NCBI GenBank assembly: GCA_031253655.1
Contig: JAIRVY010000038.1
Coordinates: 1 to 32,745, forward strand
Direction of reading: 5' to 3'
DNA: 32,745 nucleotides
DNA from: Bacteroidales bacterium
Lineage (GTDB): Bacteria; Bacteroidota; Bacteroidia; Bacteroidales; WCHB1-69
Shown here: piece after piece, positions 17,700 to 28,316 of the stretch
How the letters are laid out: each line of letters opens with the position of its first letter
Numbering within the stretch: position 1 is the stretch's first letter
Program-made: the position numbers and the translations under genes
Notes under the pieces: generated by a model
Told to the model about the DNA's origin: nothing
Database searches by the model: none
Seen by the model: the letters and a program-made list of their open reading frames with translations, nothing else

Positions 17700-18779
17700 A
17701 TGAATATTTTAGAAAAATTAGAAGCGATTTATCAACGCTGGTTAATAATTGGGGAAGAGATTACACACCCCGATGCGATGGCAGATATGAAGCGTTATAT
17801 TAAGTTGAACAAAGATAATAAAGACTTAACCTCCGTTGTTGATGCCTATAAAGAGTATAAAAATGTGCTACAAAATATTGAGCATGCAAAAGAACATTTG
17901 ACAAACGAAAAAGATGAGGAATTTAGAGAGATGGCAAAATTTGAACTTGATACCTTTGTGTTGCGCCGAGATGAATTAGAAGAGGAGATAAGGTTATTGT
18001 TACTTCCTTCCGACCCACAGGACGGCAAAAACGCGCAAGTTGAGATTAGAGCAGGCACAGGAGGAGACGAAGCCAGCATCTTTGCTGGAGACCTCTTTAG
18101 AATGTATGAGCACTATTGCGACAAAAAAGGCTGGAAAGTGGAAGTACTTTCTATGACCGAAGGCACAGTGGGCGGTTTTAAAGAGATTGTGTTTGAGATT
18201 GCCGGCGTTGGTGTTTACGGGTTAATGAAGTACGAATCGGGAGTGCATAGAGTGCAGCGGGTGCCTCAAACCGAATCACAGGGGCGCGTACATACCTCCG
18301 CCGCATCTGTCGTAGTACTCCCCGAAGCCGACGAGTTTGACGTTGAACTGAAACAAAGCGACATTAGAAAAGATACTTACTGTTCTTCCGGTCCCGGCGG
18401 TCAATCGGTAAATACTACCTATTCAGCCGTGAGACTTACACATATCCCTACTGGAATTGTGGTAGCTATTCAGGATGAAAAATCGCAGTTAAAAAACTTG
18501 GACAAAGCGATGCGCGTATTGCGTACTCGCCTTTTTGAACGTGAATATCAAAAATGGCTAGATGATGTAGCCTCTAAACGAAAAACGATGGTTTCAACCG
18601 GCGACCGTTCTGCAAAAATCAGAACCTATAATTATCCGCAAAATCGGGTAACAGACCACCGGATCAATCTAACTATGTACAATTTAACAGGATTTATGGA
18701 CGGCGAAATACAAGCCACCATCGAAGCCCTTCAAGTAGCCGAAAATGCAGAAAGACTGAAGGAAGCGGTGGAAATTTAA
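17700..18779 (+). CDS. prfA: Peptide chain release factor 1
   Basis: HRVQRVPQTESQGRVHTSAASV and GPGGQSVNTTYSAVRLTHIPTG. Confidence 0.95.
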   Translation: MNILEKLEAIYQRWLIIGEEITHPDAMADMKRYIKLNKDNKDLTSVVDAYKEYKNVLQNIEHAKEHLTNEKDEEFREMAKFELDTFVLRRDELEEEIRLLLLPSDPQDGKNAQVEIRAGTGGDEASIFAGDLFRMYEHYCDKKGWKVEVLSMTEGTVGGFKEIVFEIAGVGVYGLMKYESGVHRVQRVPQTESQGRVHTSAASVVVLPEADEFDVELKQSDIRKDTYCSSGPGGQSVNTTYSAVRLTHIPTGIVVAIQDEKSQLKNLDKAMRVLRTRLFEREYQKWLDDVASKRKTMVSTGDRSAKIRTYNYPQNRVTDHRINLTMYNLTGFMDGEIQATIEALQVAENAERLKEAVEI

Positions 18780-18879
18780 CATTAAAGAATAAAAATTTAT
18801 AATGTAAAACTTTGAATCCTTATTTTCAAAAGCACTCTGAGTCGCAATATTTTACACTTAACAATTAATAATTAATATT

Positions 18880-19467
18880 TTGTTGGAAACCATAACACAT
18901 ATTGATACGGTAGTAACGTTGTTTTGTAACGGACTACATACATCGTGGCTTGACTCTGTAATGTATTGGATCTCTGATAGATTTGTTTGGATTCCTTTGT
19001 ATGTTTTGGTTATTTTATTTGTAGTAAAAAAATGGAAAAATAAATCAATTTGGCTGATAATACTACTTTTTTTATCTGTAACACTCTCAGACCAGGGATG
19101 TAACTTGCTAAAAAAAAACACGAAACGGTTACGTCCAAGCCATAGAATTGAATTAGAACAAAACATCCATTTGATAGAGAAACCGGACGGGGAGCTCTAT
19201 CGGGGCGGGCAGTTTGGCTTTCCTTCTTCCCACGCCTCCAATGCGATGGTTTTTTCGCTTTTTGTATTCTTTTTCGTTGGAAATAGAAAAATGTGGATAC
19301 TTGTTGCCATCTTTTTTTGGGCAGCGTTGTTGGGCTACAGCCGAATTTATCTCGGTGTGCATTACTGGTTGGATGTGGAATGCGGGTATCTATTTGGCGC
19401 AATTTGTTTTGCGATTACATTCCTGCTACTCAGGGTGCCTTTAAAAAAGTACCTGCGTTTTGTTTAA
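18880..19467 (+). CDS. PAP2-superfamily membrane phosphatase
   Basis: KKNTKRLRPSH, FPSSHASNAM and SRIYLGVHYWLDV motifs; TTG start. Confidence 0.85.
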   Translation: MLETITHIDTVVTLFCNGLHTSWLDSVMYWISDRFVWIPLYVLVILFVVKKWKNKSIWLIILLFLSVTLSDQGCNLLKKNTKRLRPSHRIELEQNIHLIEKPDGELYRGGQFGFPSSHASNAMVFSLFVFFFVGNRKMWILVAIFFWAALLGYSRIYLGVHYWLDVECGYLFGAICFAITFLLLRVPLKKYLRFV

Positions 19468-19649
19468 GCAATCTATTATTTTTCTACTAACTAACAACTT
19501 AACCGTTACCTATTTGCTGAAAGAACAAAATACAATAACCCGAAGCATTGCGTTTGTTGGAAATGTGCCGCAACTCAATATACTTTTTTTCGACAAACTG
19601 GTATTTAATATTTTTCATTTATTTTGCGCTCCTGAAATCATAAACAATT

Positions 19650-20189
19650 ATGAACAAAATTTACACAAAAACCGGCGATGTCGGCTCCACCTCTTTAGTG
19701 GGTGGAACCAAAATAGATAAATCGGATCAGATTCTCGATGTTTACGGTACTTGCGACGAACTGAACGCGCATGTTGGAGCACTGATAGCCGAAGAAAATA
19801 TACCGTTTCTCACTGAAATTCAAGAAAAAATGTTTCTTGTTGGGGGTATCTTGGCTACCCCAAAAGAGAAATTTGAAAAATACTGGAAGGAGGTTGACCT
19901 TGATTCGTTTTTAACACAAATTGAAAAAAAGATTGATGAAATAGATGCAACGCTTCCGCCGTTGAAAAGTTTTTTACTTCCGCAGGGTTCCCGCGCTATT
20001 GCTCAAGCACATATCTGCAGAACTGTTTGTCGGAAGCTGGAAAGAAAAATTGCCCTATTCCTTCCTCAAAACGAGTACTTGCTTAGAGTTCTGCCAATTA
20101 CAAATAGACTATCGGATTACTTCTTTATTTTGGCGCGTTTTCTCCATAATACAGAAAATATCTTAGAGAAATATTTGAAAATGAGATAA
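19650..20189 (+). CDS. PduO-type cob(I)alamin adenosyltransferase
   Basis: MNKIYTKTGDVGSTSLVGGTKIDKSD...YGTCDELNAHVG and C-terminal CRTVCRKLER...NRLSDYFFILAR. Confidence 0.9.
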   Translation: MNKIYTKTGDVGSTSLVGGTKIDKSDQILDVYGTCDELNAHVGALIAEENIPFLTEIQEKMFLVGGILATPKEKFEKYWKEVDLDSFLTQIEKKIDEIDATLPPLKSFLLPQGSRAIAQAHICRTVCRKLERKIALFLPQNEYLLRVLPITNRLSDYFFILARFLHNTENILEKYLKMR

Positions 20190-20231
20190 ATAATTATTTT
20201 TCATAACACGCTGTTCGTATTAATAAAAATA

Positions 20232-20239
20232 TAATTTTG
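20232..20239 (+). promoter_or_regulatory. Bacteroidetes-type -7 element TAATTTTG
   Basis: Matches TAnnTTTG, 37 bp upstream of the DUF2795 ORF. Confidence 0.45.
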
Positions 20240-20275
20240 CGCCCCACTTAAAAGAACCCTTAAACACTGTTTTTT

Positions 20276-20497
20276 ATGTATTGGACGTTAGAATTAGCCT
20301 CGAAATTAGAAGACGCTCCCTGGCCCGCCACCAAAGAAGAATTGATTGACTTTGCCACCCGTTCCGGAGCCCCTATGGAGGTAATAGAAAACCTGAGAGA
20401 GGTGGAAGACGACGGAGAAATTTATGATAATATCGAAGACCTATGGCCCGATTATCCTTCCAAAGACGACTTCTTCTTTCACGAAGACGAATACTAA
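20276..20497 (+). CDS. DUF2795-like small acidic protein
   Basis: 73 aa: PWPATKEELIDFATRSGAPMEVIENLREVEDDGEIYDNIEDLWPDYPSKDDFFF. Confidence 0.75.
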   Translation: MYWTLELASKLEDAPWPATKEELIDFATRSGAPMEVIENLREVEDDGEIYDNIEDLWPDYPSKDDFFFHEDEY

Positions 20498-20506
20498 AGA
20501 TTGTGA

Positions 20507-20830
20507 ATGAACGAGTTTGAAAAACAATATTATTGCATTAGTGAAACCGCCAAAATTTTTGGGGTAAAAAATTCTCTTTTACGCTCCTGGGAAAATGATT
20601 TCGAACTTCTGAATCCTTATAAAAACAAAAGAGGAACCCGCTTCTTTACACAAAAAGATTTAGAAATTATTAATACTATTCTATATCTTACTAAAAATAA
20701 GGGATATACGCTACAAGGTGCCAAAGATGAAATTAGAAGTAATTTTGCGAAAAATGCAACCCAAGCAGAAATTGTTACAAAACTGACAAATGTTAAGGAT
20801 TTTTTACTAGAACTTAAAAACAATCTGTAA
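20507..20830 (+). CDS. MerR-family transcriptional regulator (HTH only)
   Basis: YCISETAKIFGVKNSLLRSWENDFELLNPYKNKRGTRFFTQKDLEIINTI. Confidence 0.8.
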   Translation: MNEFEKQYYCISETAKIFGVKNSLLRSWENDFELLNPYKNKRGTRFFTQKDLEIINTILYLTKNKGYTLQGAKDEIRSNFAKNATQAEIVTKLTNVKDFLLELKNNL

Positions 20831-21960
20831 TGACTCCAATTAAGATGGTTGACTTGAAAGGTCAATATGAGAAAATAAAAAATGAGATTGATGATAGTAT
20901 TCTGCAAGTTGTTGAAAGTACATCGTTTATCAATGGACCCAAAGTAAAGGAATTTCAAACCGCTTTAGAGCATTATTTAGATGTCAAAAATGTAATTCCT
21001 TGTGCAAACGGCACCGATGCGTTGCAGGTTTCTCTTATGGCGCTGGGACTTAAACCCGGAGATGAAGTCATTACTACCCCGTTTACTTTTATTGCCACGG
21101 CTGAAGTAATTGGGTTACTCGGTCTCACTTGCAAATTTGTTGATGTGGAATGGGAGAGTTTTAATCTTGATGTTTCTCAATTGGAAAAGACTATTTCTGG
21201 GAAAACAAAAGCGATAATTCCAGTACATCTTTTCGGACAAAGTTGTAATATTGAAGAGATTATGAGAATTGCGAAAAAATATTCGCTTTATGTAATTGAA
21301 GACACTTGTCAGGCAATTGGTGCGGAATATCTTTATAAAACAGGAGAAAAAAAGAAGTTGGGAACCATCGGAGATATTGGATGTACCTCTTTCTTCCCCT
21401 CTAAAAATCTGGGATGCTTCGGCGATGGCGGTGCAATTTTTACCAACGATGCCGAACTTGCCCGAAAATTGAGAGGTATTTGTAATCACGGAATGTTTAC
21501 ACAATATTACCACGAATTGTTGGGGGTTAACTCCCGCTTAGATTCTATCCAGGCAGCAATTCTAAATGTGAAATTGAAATATTTAGACGAATATAATGCA
21601 ACTCGCCAAAAAGCAGCCGAATTTTACAATAATATGTTTGAAAATTATCCAAACATTGAAATTCCCGTAAACTCGCCATTTTCTACACATGTCTTTCATC
21701 AATATACTTTAAAATTGAAAAATGTTGAACGGCAAAAATTGGTAGAAAAGATGAAAAATTCCGAAATTCCCGTGATGGTATATTATCCTGTCCCTTTACA
21801 TCTACAAGAAGCGTTTAAATATTTGGGATACCAAAAAGGAAACTTTCCGGTTGCAGAAAAACTTTGCGAATCGGTAATCTCACTGCCTATACACACAGAA
21901 CTTACCGAAGAACAACAGAAATATATTGGAGAACAATTGATTAAAGAGTTAGTAAATTAG
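20830..21960 (+). CDS. DegT/DnrJ/EryC1/StrS-family PLP aminotransferase
   Basis: ANGTDALQVSLMALGLKPGDEVITTPFTFIATAE; IEDTCQAIGAEY; SFFPSKNLGCFGDGGAIFTN. Confidence 0.95.
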   Translation: MTPIKMVDLKGQYEKIKNEIDDSILQVVESTSFINGPKVKEFQTALEHYLDVKNVIPCANGTDALQVSLMALGLKPGDEVITTPFTFIATAEVIGLLGLTCKFVDVEWESFNLDVSQLEKTISGKTKAIIPVHLFGQSCNIEEIMRIAKKYSLYVIEDTCQAIGAEYLYKTGEKKKLGTIGDIGCTSFFPSKNLGCFGDGGAIFTNDAELARKLRGICNHGMFTQYYHELLGVNSRLDSIQAAILNVKLKYLDEYNATRQKAAEFYNNMFENYPNIEIPVNSPFSTHVFHQYTLKLKNVERQKLVEKMKNSEIPVMVYYPVPLHLQEAFKYLGYQKGNFPVAEKLCESVISLPIHTELTEEQQKYIGEQLIKELVN

Positions 21961-22045
21961 ATAAATTGAGATTTATAACTAATAATTAATAATTTACTAA
22001 TTCACCTTAGACTATTAAACTACTGAACTTTTGAACAAATAAATT

Positions 22046-22699
22046 ATGATTGTAATAAAAGACATTGAAAAAAGTTACGACAATTTAAAAGTGCTGAAGG
22101 GGATTGATTTAGAAATTTTAGAAGGTGAAGTGGTGGCTATTTGCGGTGCTTCCGGTGCCGGCAAATCCACCCTGCTGCACATTATGGGAACATTGGATAA
22201 GCCGGACAAAGGCGAGGTGCTTTTTGACAATACTTCAGTTTTCTCATTTAATGATAAAGAATTATCTCTTTTTAGAAACCAAAATATTGGGTTTGTGTTT
22301 CAATTTCATCATCTGTTGCCTGAATTTACTGCTGTAGAAAATGTGGCACTTCCTGCTATGATTGCCGGAATCTCTAAAAAAAACGCTCTGAAACGAGCGC
22401 AGGAGATGCTTCAACTTATGCAACTTTCGGAACGTTTAGCGCATAAACCCGCGCAACTTTCCGGGGGCGAACAGCAGCGCGTGGCTGTCGCCAGAGCATT
22501 GATTAACAACCCGAAAATTATCCTTGCCGACGAACCATCAGGAAATTTAGATACTGAATATGCAAAAAAATTACATCAACTGTTCTTTGAATTGAGAGAC
22601 AAACTTAAAAAAACGTTTGTTATCGTTACTCATAATGAAGAACTTGCAAGCCTTTCTGATAGAAAAATCACCATCTGTAACGGCACAATCATAGCTTAA
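22046..22699 (+). CDS. ABC transporter ATP-binding protein, LolD/MacB-like
   Basis: [44 protein letters not shown]. Confidence 0.9.
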   Translation: MIVIKDIEKSYDNLKVLKGIDLEILEGEVVAICGASGAGKSTLLHIMGTLDKPDKGEVLFDNTSVFSFNDKELSLFRNQNIGFVFQFHHLLPEFTAVENVALPAMIAGISKKNALKRAQEMLQLMQLSERLAHKPAQLSGGEQQRVAVARALINNPKIILADEPSGNLDTEYAKKLHQLFFELRDKLKKTFVIVTHNEELASLSDRKITICNGTIIA

Positions 22700-22716
22700 T
22701 CATTAAAAAAAATTGT

Positions 22717-23622
22717 ATGAAAATTGGTCTTATAGGTTGCGGTCACCTTGGTATTATTCACGCAAAATGCATTCAGGAAGTTAGTCAGCTAGATTTAAAG
22801 GGTGTTTTCGATATCTCGCAACAAAAAGCACGGAAGACCGCCCGGCTGTTCAATACAACACATTACAACAACTTACAAGAATTGATTGATGAGTGTGACG
22901 CAATTGATATTGTTGCCACAACTACAGCACATTACGAATTAGCAAAACAAGTTATTGAAGCCCAAAAGCACTGCTTTATTGAAAAACCGATAGCCGCAAC
23001 CGTTGATGAAGCCGAAAAACTGATTGAACTTGCCGCTCACTACAATGTTACAGTTCAAATTGGACATGTGGAAAGATATAATCCGGCTTTTGTTGCCGCT
23101 TTACCCTATGTTTCTAATCCATATTATATTGAAGTTCAACGATTCGGAAAATTCAGTCCCCGCGGTTCCGATGTCTCTGTGGTTCATGATATTATGATTC
23201 ATGATATTGATTTGGTATTATCTATCATTAATAGTGAGATTATTGATATTCAGACAATAGGATACAAGTTAGTAACAGATAACTGGGATTATGTAAATGC
23301 GCGGCTTTTTTTTGCAGATAATACTATGGCTCATCTTGCTGCAAGTCGTGTAGCATCAGATACTTTACGAAAAATGTGCATTTATCAGCCAAATAATTGC
23401 ATTTCTGTTAATTTTCACGAGAAAAAAGCAGAATACGTTGAATTTGAAAGAAAAAAAACTGTAATCCATGAGATTCCCGTTGTAGAACACAATGCTATTG
23501 TGGCAGAATTGGAAGATTTTGTACACGCCATCCAACAGGATAAAACTCCGAAAGTTAGCATGAATGATGGTTATTACGCCTTAGTTGTGGCTGATAAAGT
23601 AATTGCGAAATTATTGCAATAA
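22717..23622 (+). CDS. Gfo/Idh/MocA-family oxidoreductase
   Basis: KIGLIGCGHLGIIHAKC; CFIEKPIAATVDEAEKLI; IGHVERYNPAF; HDIMIHDIDLVL. Confidence 0.9.
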   Translation: MKIGLIGCGHLGIIHAKCIQEVSQLDLKGVFDISQQKARKTARLFNTTHYNNLQELIDECDAIDIVATTTAHYELAKQVIEAQKHCFIEKPIAATVDEAEKLIELAAHYNVTVQIGHVERYNPAFVAALPYVSNPYYIEVQRFGKFSPRGSDVSVVHDIMIHDIDLVLSIINSEIIDIQTIGYKLVTDNWDYVNARLFFADNTMAHLAASRVASDTLRKMCIYQPNNCISVNFHEKKAEYVEFERKKTVIHEIPVVEHNAIVAELEDFVHAIQQDKTPKVSMNDGYYALVVADKVIAKLLQ

Positions 23623-23671
23623 AATCTAAAGCATTGTATAATAATTAATACTTTATGACGTTTTTTTTCAA

Positions 23672-24613
23672 ATGAAAAATCGCTATTTATTATTTTTTGT
23701 ATTCCTCATTGTTTTTCTAAACTTTTCATGTAATAAACCTGACATTACTCCTGTATATCTTTCCTTAACTAAGGAAGAGTTTGAAGATTGTTTGGAAAAT
23801 GATCTCGCCAAATTCAACAAAATCCACGACACAGACTACTTAGATGAAGAGTTTCAGATTATTAGACAGCATTTGTTTAAAGATGTGCAGGTAAGTATCA
23901 ACGGAACCTCGGTTGGTTTTTGGCAACTTCCCTGTCACATTCCGCTTATTCCGGAATATGGGAAAACTAATAATATTCGTGTATTGGCTTGTGTGAGGCT
24001 ACCTAATTCGGAGTTGTTTACTAAGGAGTATCTTTTTGTAACTCCTATTACGCAACTATTTGATGGTTTAGTAAAAGGAGATACTATTAGACTGTCCCCC
24101 TTTAAATTGGAGTACGTTCCCAGTGTGGCATTTCCCATTCTGGAAGCATTTATCCAGGATTCAAAGTTTTCGCCACGCGATACAATTTATAACACTCCTA
24201 TGAAAATTGTTAAAATGGATTCCGACACGAATAAGAATATGGGGTCCATTACCTTAGGTGTATCTGATTTCTATTTTGATGTGGCAACTCAGTATCAACA
24301 AATGCCCGGTAGGGGACAGCGGCAATATTGGGAAATTTCCTATATGTCGTATAACGGAGAGATGGTAGGATATCTTGGTTTTGAAAAATCTCTTACAGGA
24401 ATACAACAAAAAAACGTATTTGTACTTCCCTCTACTGAGGGAAAATGGAAAAAAGTATATTTTGATGCTACCCAAGAAATTAATTACGCTTGCTCCGTAG
24501 CATCTCAAATTAATGTTCGATTAGGGATTAGTGGATATAAAGTCGATGATTCTTATGGTGCACAATTCAATTTTGAATCTGTTAAATTAATTACTATGAC
24601 CGCTTACTATTAA
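23672..24613 (+). CDS. Lipoprotein of unknown function
   Basis: Signal peptide with lipobox-like LNFSC; 313 aa. Confidence 0.6.
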   Translation: MKNRYLLFFVFLIVFLNFSCNKPDITPVYLSLTKEEFEDCLENDLAKFNKIHDTDYLDEEFQIIRQHLFKDVQVSINGTSVGFWQLPCHIPLIPEYGKTNNIRVLACVRLPNSELFTKEYLFVTPITQLFDGLVKGDTIRLSPFKLEYVPSVAFPILEAFIQDSKFSPRDTIYNTPMKIVKMDSDTNKNMGSITLGVSDFYFDVATQYQQMPGRGQRQYWEISYMSYNGEMVGYLGFEKSLTGIQQKNVFVLPSTEGKWKKVYFDATQEINYACSVASQINVRLGISGYKVDDSYGAQFNFESVKLITMTAYY

Positions 24614-24625
24614 CAATTATACTGT

Positions 24626-26047
24626 ATGAACAAAACGAGGAAACTTTTTTTCTACATACTATTTGATATTCTTTCAGCCGCATTTACCTGGTTCATCTTT
24701 TTTATTTATCGCAAATATAACGTAGAACGTTCTGTTTTTGAACATTTTAACACAGCAATAATTCAAGATTCAAAACTCTACATCGGATTATTAGTGCTAC
24801 CAGTTTTCTGGCTTTTTTTACACGCTTTTACAGGTGCTTATACTAATCCTTTCAGAAAATCAAGATTACGTGAGTTGGAAATTACAATATTGACCACCTT
24901 CTTCGGTACACTGATTTTCTTTTTTATCTTTATTCTTGATGATATTGTAAATAGCCCTTTCGATTATATCAAGTATTTCGTTATCCTGCTATTTCTTCAG
25001 TTTATTTTGACATACATTCCACGAGTTCTTATTACTACATCTACTATTAACAAAATCAATAACGGAAAAATTGGTTTTAGAACACTCATCATTGGCAGTG
25101 ATATAGTGGCGTTGAATGTATTTCAAAATATTATTAAACAAACTCCTTATGTTGAAAAATTTATTTTGGGGTACATTCAAGTGCCCAATGAAGAAGATGA
25201 ATCTATCTCAACCAAACTCCCTTGTTTGGGAACACTTGTTGACCTCTCTTCTATTGTTAAAGAGCATCAAATCAACGAATTGGTTATTGCTGTTCAAAAC
25301 GGCAAACGAAAATTAATTGAAACTATTATTACCTCTATCAGTGATAATCAGAATTTGATGCTCAAGATTATTCCTCAGTCGCAAGATTTTTTAATAGGAA
25401 ATGTTAAGATTTCAGCCATTTTACAAGAACCCTTAATGTCGGTTTCTGCTAATGATATACCTGTTTGGCAGCAACTTATAAAAAGATTTATGGATATCTC
25501 TTTGTCGGCATTTGCAATGATTACTTTATTTCCTTTTTATCTTTTTTGTGCAATTGGTGTAAAATTATCCTCAAAAGGTACTATTTTTTATCTACAGGAA
25601 AGAATTGGATTAAATGGCAAACCTTTCCAAATCATCAAATTTCGCTCTATGGTAGCGGATGCCGAAAAGGGGACCCCGCAGTTGTCCAGTAAAACTGATG
25701 ACAGAATTACAAAATTCGGACGTTTTATGCGAAAATCACGCTTGGATGAAATGCCTCAATTTGTGAACGTTTTGTTGGGAGATATGTCTTTAGTAGGCCC
25801 CAGACCCGAAAGACAGTATTACATTGACCAAATTCTAAAAGTGGCACCGCACTATAAATTACTGCTTACCGTAAAACCCGGAATGACCTCGTGGGGACAG
25901 GTAAAATTCGGTTATGCCGAAAATATTGATGAAATGGTGGAACGATTAAAATGGGATATCCTCTACCTTGATAATATGTCGTTGCAAACCGATATAAAAA
26001 TATTAATATATACTGTATTAATTGTTATCAAAAGAACCGGAAAATAA
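24626..26047 (+). CDS. Polyprenyl glycosylphosphotransferase (bacterial sugar transferase)
   Basis: N-terminal TM segments; RFMDISLSAFAMITLFPFYLF; FYLQERIGLNGKPFQIIKFRSM; SRLDEMPQFVNVLLGDMSLVGPRPER. Confidence 0.9.
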   Translation: MNKTRKLFFYILFDILSAAFTWFIFFIYRKYNVERSVFEHFNTAIIQDSKLYIGLLVLPVFWLFLHAFTGAYTNPFRKSRLRELEITILTTFFGTLIFFFIFILDDIVNSPFDYIKYFVILLFLQFILTYIPRVLITTSTINKINNGKIGFRTLIIGSDIVALNVFQNIIKQTPYVEKFILGYIQVPNEEDESISTKLPCLGTLVDLSSIVKEHQINELVIAVQNGKRKLIETIITSISDNQNLMLKIIPQSQDFLIGNVKISAILQEPLMSVSANDIPVWQQLIKRFMDISLSAFAMITLFPFYLFCAIGVKLSSKGTIFYLQERIGLNGKPFQIIKFRSMVADAEKGTPQLSSKTDDRITKFGRFMRKSRLDEMPQFVNVLLGDMSLVGPRPERQYYIDQILKVAPHYKLLLTVKPGMTSWGQVKFGYAENIDEMVERLKWDILYLDNMSLQTDIKILIYTVLIVIKRTGK

Positions 26048-26048
26048 T

Positions 26049-26798
26049 ATGCCCTATTTTTTTCAAGAAGATTTAAGTCAAGATTCTTTCATCCTCGCCG
26101 CTAAAGAAGCAAAACATATTTCAAAATCAATGCGTTTGAAAGAGGAAGATAATATTTGGATTACTGATGGTAAAGGAACGAGGGCAAAAGCTGCGTTAAC
26201 AAGCGTAAGAAAAGAGGGCTGCGAAGTAAAAATTGAAGAACGCAGTTTTATTGAGCAATCACATATTAACAGATTTCATTTGGTTGTGGCTCCTACCAAA
26301 AACCCTAATAGAATGGAGTGGTTGGTAGAGAAAGCAGTAGAAATTGGAGTTTCAAAAATTACCTTTGTAATTTGCGAACGTTCGGAACGAAAATATGTTG
26401 AATTGAATCGTTTGCAAAGAATTTCAATTGCCGCACTAAAGCAATCTCAAGGCGTTTGGCTGCCGGAAATTATTGTTGTTCCCTTTTCACAATTTATTAA
26501 GGAAAGTGCTCAATTCAACGCTGATAAATTCACTGCTTGTTGTGATGACAAAATACCAACAATACATATCTCTGATATTAAATACGATTTTAAGGAAGTA
26601 GTTTTTCTCATAGGACCTGAAGGTGATTTTACCCCACAAGAGGTAGAACTTGCTATGGCACAAGGATTTCAACCGGTTACATTGGGCGAAAAAATATTAC
26701 GCACTGAAACGGCTGCACTATTTGTGGCTTGTTGTTGTGCAGCGATGAAAAAATCATCTTTTATCACGTCTAAATACCATTGTTTACATAAAGAGTAA
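26049..26798 (+). CDS. rsmE: 16S rRNA m3U1498 methyltransferase; start reassigned to 26049
   Basis: KNPNRMEWLVEKAVEIGVSKITFVICERSER; FLIGPEGDFTPQEVELA; LGEKILRTETA. Confidence 0.9.
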   Translation: MPYFFQEDLSQDSFILAAKEAKHISKSMRLKEEDNIWITDGKGTRAKAALTSVRKEGCEVKIEERSFIEQSHINRFHLVVAPTKNPNRMEWLVEKAVEIGVSKITFVICERSERKYVELNRLQRISIAALKQSQGVWLPEIIVVPFSQFIKESAQFNADKFTACCDDKIPTIHISDIKYDFKEVVFLIGPEGDFTPQEVELAMAQGFQPVTLGEKILRTETAALFVACCCAAMKKSSFITSKYHCLHKE

Positions 26799-26972
26799 TT
26801 ATATAGAACATCCATTTTTTCAGTTTTCGATTAAACATAACAACGTTTTAACACAAATACGCTAAGAATAATTGCGAAGATATCAAATGATAAGTATCTC
26901 AAGTTTAAAATTTTGCGTTCTTTGTTTAATCTTTTGCACATCTAGCAGTTAAATAAATATTGACTTTTAAGA

Positions 26973-27002
26973 TTGACCTATCAAATAAAAAGATTATTTT
27001 TG
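26973..27002 (+). promoter_or_regulatory. Bacteroidetes sigma-type promoter TTG-N19-TATTTTTG
   Basis: TTG 26973-26975, TATTTTTG 26995-27002, 27 bp upstream of the GT start. Confidence 0.6.
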
Positions 27003-27029
27003 TCGGACACTAATGCAAATGATTAAACT

Positions 27030-28316
27030 ATGAAAGTACTAATGTTTGGCTGGGAGTTTCCCCCTCATATTGCAGGCGGCTTGGGTACAGCCTGTTACGG
27101 ACTTACCAAAGGATTAGCTAAAAATAATGTAGAGGTGCTTTTTGTGATGCCTAAAGCCTCGAAAGATGAAGATGAATCTTACGTTAAGATTATTAATGCC
27201 AGCGATGTGGAGGTTAATACACGGCAGGTGCATTTAGATACTTTTTCCGATAAAGTGGAATTTTTGGAAGTAGAATCGAAATTAGTGCCTTATATCGGAA
27301 TGGATGAATATTACCGCATTGTTGACCAGTTGAATAGTGGTATTTTTGAGGAAGAAGAGGTCTTGGAAAAAAGAAAATATTCGTTTTCAGGAAAATACAC
27401 CGAGAACTTAATGAATGAAGTGGAACAATATGCCATTGTGGCTGCCGAAATTGCACGAAATTACGAATTCGACATTATTCATGCTCACGATTGGCTTACC
27501 TATAAAGCCGGTATAGCTGCCCGGAAAGTAAGCGGAAAACCATTAGTGATTCATGTACATGCTACAGAATTTGACCGCTCAAGTGAACACAACCGTAACG
27601 ACATCGTGTATGGACTTGAAAAATACGGAATTACCGAAGCAAATGCCGTTTGTGCCGTGAGCGAACTCACCCGAAATATCGTCATTAACAAATACGGTGC
27701 TTCTCCGGAGAAGGTATTTGCCTTGCACAACGCAGTGGAACCTACCGGAAAAGAGGTAGTTCGTCAAAAATATGTAGAAGAAAAAATTGTAACTTTCTTA
27801 GGACGTGTTACTTTCCAAAAGGGACCTGAGTATTTTGTGGAAGCAGCAAAAAAAGTGTTGGAAAAAGTACCGAATGTACGTTTTGTACTTGCCGGAGACG
27901 GCGATATGATGGCACAAACCATTAGCCGCGTGGCAGAATTAGGAATTGCCGACCGGTTTCATTTTACCGGATTTTTAAGAGGCAGCGACATTGACCTGAT
28001 GTTTGGAATGAGCGACGTATATGTAATGCCCTCTATTTCTGAACCATTCGGCATCTCGCCGTTAGAAGCAATGCGGGCAAACGTACCTACTATTATCTCT
28101 AAACAATCCGGCGTTGCCGAAGTGCTTACCCACGCAATAAAAGTAGATTTCTGGGATATTGACGGTATGGCGGATGCTATCTACGGCATCATCAACTACC
28201 CCGCACTATCCAACTTCTTCGCCGTGAAAGGAAAAGAGGATGTGGATAATCTGAAATGGGAGCACGTGGCAAAAAAATTGAAAGAGATTTATCAATTATT
28301 TATCCGAACAAAATGA
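27030..28316 (+). CDS. Glycosyltransferase, GT4 / glycogen synthase-like
   Basis: MKVLMFGWEFPPHIAGGLGTACYGLTKGLAK; HAHDWLTYKAG; FLGRVTFQKGPEYFVEAA; PSISEPFGISPLEAM. Confidence 0.9.
   Translation: MKVLMFGWEFPPHIAGGLGTACYGLTKGLAKNNVEVLFVMPKASKDEDESYVKIINASDVEVNTRQVHLDTFSDKVEFLEVESKLVPYIGMDEYYRIVDQLNSGIFEEEEVLEKRKYSFSGKYTENLMNEVEQYAIVAAEIARNYEFDIIHAHDWLTYKAGIAARKVSGKPLVIHVHATEFDRSSEHNRNDIVYGLEKYGITEANAVCAVSELTRNIVINKYGASPEKVFALHNAVEPTGKEVVRQKYVEEKIVTFLGRVTFQKGPEYFVEAAKKVLEKVPNVRFVLAGDGDMMAQTISRVAELGIADRFHFTGFLRGSDIDLMFGMSDVYVMPSISEPFGISPLEAMRANVPTIISKQSGVAEVLTHAIKVDFWDIDGMADAIYGIINYPALSNFFAVKGKEDVDNLKWEHVAKKLKEIYQLFIRTK

Noticed and set aside
19010-19402. 130-aa minus ORF and overlapping + ORFs (19214-19490) in the PAP2 gene
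   Set aside because: Alternative-frame translations of a gene with clear PAP2 motifs.
19460-19720. 86-aa + ORF before the adenosyltransferase
   Set aside because: Covers mainly intergenic AT-rich sequence and out-of-frame start of the ATR gene; not protein-like.
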